Shown here one piece after another: positions 59,824 to 64,000 of a DNA stretch of 64,000 nt (the stretch's first letter is position 1; the number at the start of each line of letters is the position of its first letter). The translations under genes and the position numbers were made by a program. The notes under the pieces are model-generated. The model was not told the DNA's origin and made no database searches. It saw only the letters and a program-made list of their open reading frames with translations. Source of the stretch: Marmoricola sp. Leaf446 (GTDB taxonomy: Bacteria > Actinomycetota > Actinomycetes > Propionibacteriales > Nocardioidaceae); NCBI RefSeq assembly GCF_001424755.1, contig NZ_LMRF01000005.1:124001-188000 (forward strand), given 5' to 3'.

Positions 59824-60774
59824 CTACGTCGCGTCCGGGTGCCGCTCGAGCCGGACGAGGGCGGTCGCCCCCGACCCCTCGCCCAGGAGTCCCGCCACCA
59901 CGTCGGCCAGGGCGACCACGCCGCCGCGCGACAGCGCCGTGTCGACCACCTGGAGGTCGTCCACGCGCGCCGAGCCGTCCACGGCGACCACGTCGAGCAC
60001 CTCCTCCTCGGCGATGCCGAGCGTCTCCCGGTCGACGCCCTCGACCAGCAGCACCCGTCGGCCCGGACCCCGCGGGGTGAGGCGTCCGCGCACGTCGTGG
60101 CGAGCCGCACGACGCAGGGCTCGGTGGCTCCGCAGCCCGCGCAGCACCAGGGTGCCGACCGGCGGCACGTCGAGGTCGACCGGTCGCTCCGGGAAGGCGT
60201 ACGCCGGCGCCGGGTGGCCGCGCAGCAGCAGCAGCCCGGTCAGCTCCTCCACGGCCGCCGCCGGGTCGGGCTGGCCGGTCAGGCCGCGGCCCCAGTGGGC
60301 GTGCACCAGCCGGGCCCCCCGGTAGCGCCGCGCCAGGCGCTCGACCTGCTCGCGCCCCACCCCGGCCCGGCGCAGCAGCGCCGCGGGGTCCAGGGCCTCC
60401 AGCCGGCGCCGGAACCCCTCCGCGCCCGTCGTGCGCCGCGCCACGAACAGCTCGTCCACCGCACCGGCCTCCACCACCCGCCGCGACAGCAGCGCGAGCA
60501 GCGCCTGGTCGCCCCCGGGCGCGACCTGCACCAGCTCGTCGGCCCAGTGCGGGGGCCGCGGCCGCAGCGACCCGGGCGCCGCCAGCGGGTCGAGGGCCAC
60601 CACGTGGGCACCCGCCCGCCGTGCCTCGCGCAGCTCCGCACGCAGCCCGCGACGCGCGTCGACCTCCACCCCGGCGACCAGCACCAGGTCGGGCCGGTCC
60701 GGCAGGTCCGGCCGGTCGGACGGCTCGCCGGCGGGCGCGGGGGTGGGGGGCACCGCCCCATCCAACCCGATCAC
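59824..60774 (-). CDS. Stand-alone molybdopterin-oxidoreductase-like domain protein
   Basis: 316 residues. [69 protein letters not shown] and WGRGLTG follow the order of the central domain of formate dehydrogenase-type molybdopterin enzymes. The N-terminal iron-sulfur segment and a clear C-terminal cofactor-binding domain are missing, and no space exists upstream because serS starts divergently at 60862. It may be a decayed enzyme or a domain with a new role. GTG 60774 is likely; in-frame GTGs lie just upstream. Composition matches the surroundings. Confidence 0.55.
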   Translation of the reverse strand: MIGLDGAVPPTPAPAGEPSDRPDLPDRPDLVLVAGVEVDARRGLRAELREARRAGAHVVALDPLAAPGSLRPRPPHWADELVQVAPGGDQALLALLSRRVVEAGAVDELFVARRTTGAEGFRRRLEALDPAALLRRAGVGREQVERLARRYRGARLVHAHWGRGLTGQPDPAAAVEELTGLLLLRGHPAPAYAFPERPVDLDVPPVGTLVLRGLRSHRALRRAARHDVRGRLTPRGPGRRVLLVEGVDRETLGIAEEEVLDVVAVDGSARVDDLQVVDTALSRGGVVALADVVAGLLGEGSGATALVRLERHPDAT

Positions 60775-60848
60775 CGGCCCGTACGCCGCTCCCGCCACCT
60801 GCTCCACAGCCCGGCCGCCGCGCCGGGCCCGGCGTCGTGCCCGGCCGA

Positions 60849-60854
60849 TATCGT
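60849..60854 (+). promoter_or_regulatory. -10 box TATCGT, leaderless promoter of serS
   Basis: TATCGT, seven bases, GTG 60862. No T-box or other leader structure fits between them. Confidence 0.55.
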
Positions 60855-60861
60855 GCACCAC

Positions 60862-62169
60862 GTGATCGACCCACGCCTGCTCCGCGACCACCCCGACCGG
60901 ATCCGAGCCGCCCAGGACAAGCGCGGCCTGTCCGGCGACGTCGTCGACCGGGCGCTGGCCGCCGACGCCGCGCGCCGCGCCGCGATCGCCGACTTCGAGC
61001 AGCTCCGCGCCGAGCAGAAGCAGCTCGGCAAGCTGATCCCGAAGGCGCAGGGCGAGGAGAAGGCCGAGCTGCTGGCCCGCACCAAGCGGCTGGCCGTCGA
61101 CGTCAAGAGCGCCGAGGCCGACCAGGCCAGCGCCGAGGAGGAGTGGCGCGAGTCGCTGCTCGCGATCCCCAACCCGGCGGCCGACGCCGCTCCCGCCGGC
61201 GGCGAGGACGACTTCGTGCTGCTCAGCGAGCACGGCACCAAGCGCGACTTCGAGGCCGAGGGCTTCACCCCGCGCGACCACGTCGAGCTCGGCAAGATCC
61301 TGGGCGCCATCGACATCGAGCGCGGCGCCAAGGTCTCCGGCTCGCGCTTCTACTACCTCACCGGCGTCGGCGCCGACCTCGAGTTCGCGCTGGTCAACAT
61401 GGCGATGGACCAGGCCCGCGCGGCCGGCTTCACCCCGATGATCCCGCCCGCGCTGGTGCGCCCGCGCGCCATGGAGGGCACCGGCTTCCTCGGCCAGGCC
61501 GCCGACGACGTCTACCGCATCGAGGGCCAGGACACCTACCTCGTCGGCACCTCCGAGGTGCCGCTCGCGGCCTACCACTCCGACGAGATCCTCGACGCCG
61601 AGTCGCTGCCCCGCCGCTACGTCGCCTTCAGCCCCTGCTTCCGCAAGGAGGCCGGCTCCCACGGCAAGGACACCCGCGGCATCTTCCGGGTGCACTGGTT
61701 CGACAAGGTCGAGATGTTCACCTACACCACGCTGGAGGAGTCCGAGGCCGAGCACGAGCGGCTGCTCGGCTGGGAGAAGGAGTGGCTCGACAAGCTCGAG
61801 CTGGCCTACCGCGTCATCGACGTCGCGGCCGGCGACCTCGGCCTGTCGGCGCAGCGCAAGTTCGACTGCGAGGCGTGGATCCCCACCCAGGGCCGCTACC
61901 GCGAGCTGACCTCGACCTCCAACTGCACCGACTTCCAGACCCGGCGCCTCGACATCCGCGGCCGGTTCCCGTCGGGCGACGGCGAGGGCGGCACCCAGGT
62001 CGCGCCGATCGCCACCCTCAACGGCACCCTGACCGCGATCCCGCGCACCATCGTGGCGCTGCTCGAGACCCACCAGGAGGCCGACGGCTCGGTCCGCGTG
62101 CCGGCCGCGCTGCAGCCCTACCTCCAGGGCCGTGAGGTGCTCACGCCCGTGCGCCCGGTCGACGCGTGA
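60862..62169 (+). CDS. serS: Seryl-tRNA synthetase
   Basis: 435-residue class II synthetase. N-terminal coiled-coil tRNA-binding arm (about 30-105; [17 protein letters not shown]), then motif 2 with [25 protein letters not shown] and motif 3 with [22 protein letters not shown]. It charges tRNA-Ser. GTG 60862 gives the standard [15 protein letters not shown] start. The stop overlaps the HAD gene start (GTGA), so serS leads a four-gene run. Confidence 0.96.
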   Translation: MIDPRLLRDHPDRIRAAQDKRGLSGDVVDRALAADAARRAAIADFEQLRAEQKQLGKLIPKAQGEEKAELLARTKRLAVDVKSAEADQASAEEEWRESLLAIPNPAADAAPAGGEDDFVLLSEHGTKRDFEAEGFTPRDHVELGKILGAIDIERGAKVSGSRFYYLTGVGADLEFALVNMAMDQARAAGFTPMIPPALVRPRAMEGTGFLGQAADDVYRIEGQDTYLVGTSEVPLAAYHSDEILDAESLPRRYVAFSPCFRKEAGSHGKDTRGIFRVHWFDKVEMFTYTTLEESEAEHERLLGWEKEWLDKLELAYRVIDVAAGDLGLSAQRKFDCEAWIPTQGRYRELTSTSNCTDFQTRRLDIRGRFPSGDGEGGTQVAPIATLNGTLTAIPRTIVALLETHQEADGSVRVPAALQPYLQGREVLTPVRPVDA

Positions 62170-63017
62170 GCGCCACCCTCGGGCCGCCCGCCGACGACTG
62201 GGTCCCCGGGCTGGTTGCGCTCGACATCGACGGCACGCTGCTGAAGTGGGTCGAGGGCACCGGACAGCACTACGAGCAGGTCTCCTCCGAGGTCTACGAC
62301 GCCGTCGCCGCCGTCCTCGCCGCCGGCTCCCACGTCGTGCTCGCCTCCGGCCGCTCGCCCCACGGCATGACGCTGATCGCCGACCTGCTCGACCTGCCCC
62401 GCGAGGGCGCCGACCGCGCCTGGGTGGTGGCCTCCAACGGCGCCGTCATCTTCCGCTACCCGCCGCTCGAGATCGTGCACGAGGAGACCTTCGACGCCAG
62501 CGACGCCGTCGCCGCGGTGCTGCGCGAGCACCCCGAGGCGCTGGTCGCCGTGGAGGAGCGCGGCGTCGGCTACAAGGTCAACCGGCCCTTCCCCGACGGC
62601 GAGCTGTCGGGCGAGATGATCCAGGCCCCGATCGACGACATCGTGGGCGAGCCGGTCAGCCGCGTCATCATCCGCGACCCCTCCGCCTCGGTCGAGGACT
62701 TCGTCGCGCTCGGCGCCCGGCTGGGCCTGCACGGCACCGACTACGTCGTCGGCTGGACCGCCTGGCTCGACCTGTGCCCGGTCGGTGTCTCCAAGGCCTC
62801 GGGCCTCGACCACGTCTGCCGCCACCTCGGGCTCACCGCCGACGACGTGCTGGCCATCGGCGACGGCCGCAACGACCTCGAGATGCTGCGCTGGGCGCGC
62901 CGCGGCGTGGCCATGGGCCAGGCCGTCGACGAGGTCCACGAGGCGGCCGACGCCACCACCGACTCGGTCTACGACGAGGGCGCGGCCGCCGAGATCCGCC
63001 GCTGGTTCCCTCGATGA
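62166..63017 (+). CDS. HAD-superfamily IIB (Cof-type) hydrolase
   Basis: 283 residues. Motif [10 protein letters not shown], motif II ASGRSP, motif III lysine in GVSKASGL, motif [14 protein letters not shown]. Cof-type phosphatases hydrolyse sugar phosphates, FMN or similar. GTG 62166 overlaps the serS stop, and its own stop overlaps the GNAT start (ATGA). Confidence 0.9.
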   Translation: MSATLGPPADDWVPGLVALDIDGTLLKWVEGTGQHYEQVSSEVYDAVAAVLAAGSHVVLASGRSPHGMTLIADLLDLPREGADRAWVVASNGAVIFRYPPLEIVHEETFDASDAVAAVLREHPEALVAVEERGVGYKVNRPFPDGELSGEMIQAPIDDIVGEPVSRVIIRDPSASVEDFVALGARLGLHGTDYVVGWTAWLDLCPVGVSKASGLDHVCRHLGLTADDVLAIGDGRNDLEMLRWARRGVAMGQAVDEVHEAADATTDSVYDEGAAAEIRRWFPR

Positions 63018-63526
63018 GCGAGCCGCTCGGCGCGCTCCCCGAGACCCTCACCACCGCCCGGCTGCGGCTCCCGCTCATCTCCGCGGAGGACGCCGCCGGG
63101 ATGCTCGCCGGCAAGCGGCGGCTGTCGTGGCACCGCGACTACCCCACCCCCCGCGACCAGGACGCCGTCGCGATGGTGAAGGCCGACGACCCCGACGCCT
63201 CGTGGGGCCCGCGGCACCTGGTCCGGGCCGGCGACGGCACCACCATCGGCTCGGTCGGCTTCTACGGCGCTCCCGGCCCGGCCGACGACGACGTGCTCGA
63301 GGCCGAGGTCGGCTTCGGGCTGGTGGCCGACGCCCGCGGGTTCGGGGCCGCCTCGGAGGCCCTGGTCGTGGTGCTGGCCGAGACCGACCGGCTCGGCGTC
63401 CGGGTGCGGGCCGGCGTACGCCCGGAGAACTCCGCCGCCCTCAAGGTCCTCGCCCGCTGCGGCTTCACCCAGCTGCGCGGCGCCGGCGAGGACGGCACCC
63501 TCGTCATGGTCAGGCCGCTGGCGTGA
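63014..63526 (+). CDS. GNAT-family N-acetyltransferase
   Basis: 170-residue RimJ/RimL-like GNAT. TARLRLPLISAEDAAGML opens the fold; EVGFGLVADARGFGAASEAL is the acetyl-CoA region, although its Q/RxxGxG/A motif is weak; RPENSAALKVLARCGF is typical. Substrate unknown. It overlaps both HAD genes by 4 bp. Confidence 0.85.
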   Translation: MSEPLGALPETLTTARLRLPLISAEDAAGMLAGKRRLSWHRDYPTPRDQDAVAMVKADDPDASWGPRHLVRAGDGTTIGSVGFYGAPGPADDDVLEAEVGFGLVADARGFGAASEALVVVLAETDRLGVRVRAGVRPENSAALKVLARCGFTQLRGAGEDGTLVMVRPLA

Positions 63527-64000
63527 CCGACCCCGCTCCCGGTGGCGTCCGGCTGGTCGCCACCGACCTCGACGGCACCCTGCTGCGCAGCGACGGCACC
63601 CTCTCGCCACGCACCGTCGCCGCCCTGGCCGACGCCCGCACGGCCGGCCTCGACGTCGTCTTCGTCACCGGACGGCCGCTGCGGTGGGCCACGCAGGTCT
63701 TCGACCACGTCGGCGGCCACGGCCTGGCGATCGCCGCCAACGGCGCCCTGCTCTGGGACGTCGACGCCGACCGCGCCCGGCTGGTCCGCGCCCTGGAGCG
63801 CGACGCCGCGCTCCGGGTCGGCCGGTCGGTCCGCGCCGCCGTGCCCGGCACGATGCTCGCGGTCGAGACCGTCGACGGGTTCGGCCTCGAGCCCGACTAC
63901 CTGCCCGGCCACCCGCTGACCGAGGGCGCCCGCCGCGGGCCTTTCGAGGAGCTGGTCGACGCCCCCGTGCTCAAGCTGCTCGTACGCCGCGAGGGCGCCG
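63523..64000 (+). CDS. HAD-superfamily IIB (Cof-type) hydrolase, 3' end outside window
   Basis: The first 159 codons are present. Motif I ATDLDGTLLRSDG and motif II VTGRPLRW are clear, and the cap domain has begun (PVLKLLVRREGA). Paralogous to the gene at 62166. GTG 63523 overlaps the GNAT stop (GTGA). Truncated only by the window edge. Confidence 0.88.
   Translation, partial: MTDPAPGGVRLVATDLDGTLLRSDGTLSPRTVAALADARTAGLDVVFVTGRPLRWATQVFDHVGGHGLAIAANGALLWDVDADRARLVRALERDAALRVGRSVRAAVPGTMLAVETVDGFGLEPDYLPGHPLTEGARRGPFEELVDAPVLKLLVRREGA

Noticed and set aside
60775-60861. T-box leader for serS
   Set aside because: The gap to the -10 box leaves no leader at all; no T-box sequence found.
58162-62169. 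A 1335-codon open frame on the plus strand ending at the serS stop
   Set aside because: Its first 900 codons are the antisense of the PAP2-kinase and molybdopterin-like genes; only the serS part has protein-like motifs, and serS has its own promoter at 60849.

Overview
The window looks like chromosomal DNA of a high-GC actinobacterium, most likely Nocardioides or a close relative (Nocardioidaceae). The reasons are the very high GC, frequent GTG starts and 4-bp ATGA/GTGA gene overlaps, many leaderless promoters with a TAnnnT -10 box, actinobacterial families (DUF5926 with SEC-C, DUF4446, DUF4333, DUF6220, an SNF2 helicase next to a SWIM protein, PAP2-DAG kinase fusion), and frequent GTACGCC heptamers. 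I saw no tRNA, rRNA, CRISPR, insertion sequence or prophage. No gene-free stretch exceeds 300 bases. Taxonomy is inferred, not tested.

Region 1 (1-20958, mostly minus strand) is a nitrogen-scavenging purine island. It holds the start of an adenosine deaminase, an isopenicillin-N-synthase-like oxygenase, an NMT1/THI5-type ABC uptake system, guanine deaminase, xanthine dehydrogenase (a 2Fe-2S/Mo fusion plus an FAD subunit), an AllC-type amidohydrolase, a PucG-type aminotransferase, allantoinase, an NCS2 permease, urate oxidase, HIU hydrolase, OHCU decarboxylase, an AtzH-amidase and an acetamidase/formamidase. Together they run guanine/xanthine to urate to allantoin to allantoate to ureidoglycine, releasing ammonia. 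The genes form five transcription units, and each promoter carries 11-bp-phased GTnAC/GAAAC half sites matching the GlnR nitrogen-regulator box, ending exactly 10 bp before a TAGnnT -10 box. A plus-strand ABC exporter under an IdeR/DtxR-like iron box (5192-7009) interrupts the island.

Region 2 (21126-33859) is central metabolism and DNA transactions: ACT-domain malic enzyme, SNF2 helicase plus SWIM protein, the divergent metY-metX-tetR operon, and a leucine-catabolic operon (carboxylase beta and alpha subunits, HMG-CoA lyase). Several palindromic repeats sit between genes, and one dispersed repeat has entered the biotin carboxylase reading frame.

Region 3 (33885-47028) holds a sulfotransferase / unknown protein / sulfotransferase trio, EcsC-like protein, Aat, rhodanese, a copper-type DUF4396 membrane protein, Fpg/Nei glycosylase, an AAA ATPase, an AlkZ-like winged-helix protein, a DinB-like protein, a glycerophosphodiesterase, an RsbW-like kinase and DUF5926.

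Region 4 (47028-64000) has an EamA exporter with a probable CTG start, a DUF4333 lipoprotein, a possible type VII secretion substrate module, arginine deiminase, larB-larC, a multicopper oxidase with DUF6220, prephenate dehydratase, DUF4446, a PAP2-DAG kinase fusion, a lone molybdopterin-oxidoreductase-like domain, serS, and HAD-GNAT-HAD genes running off the end.
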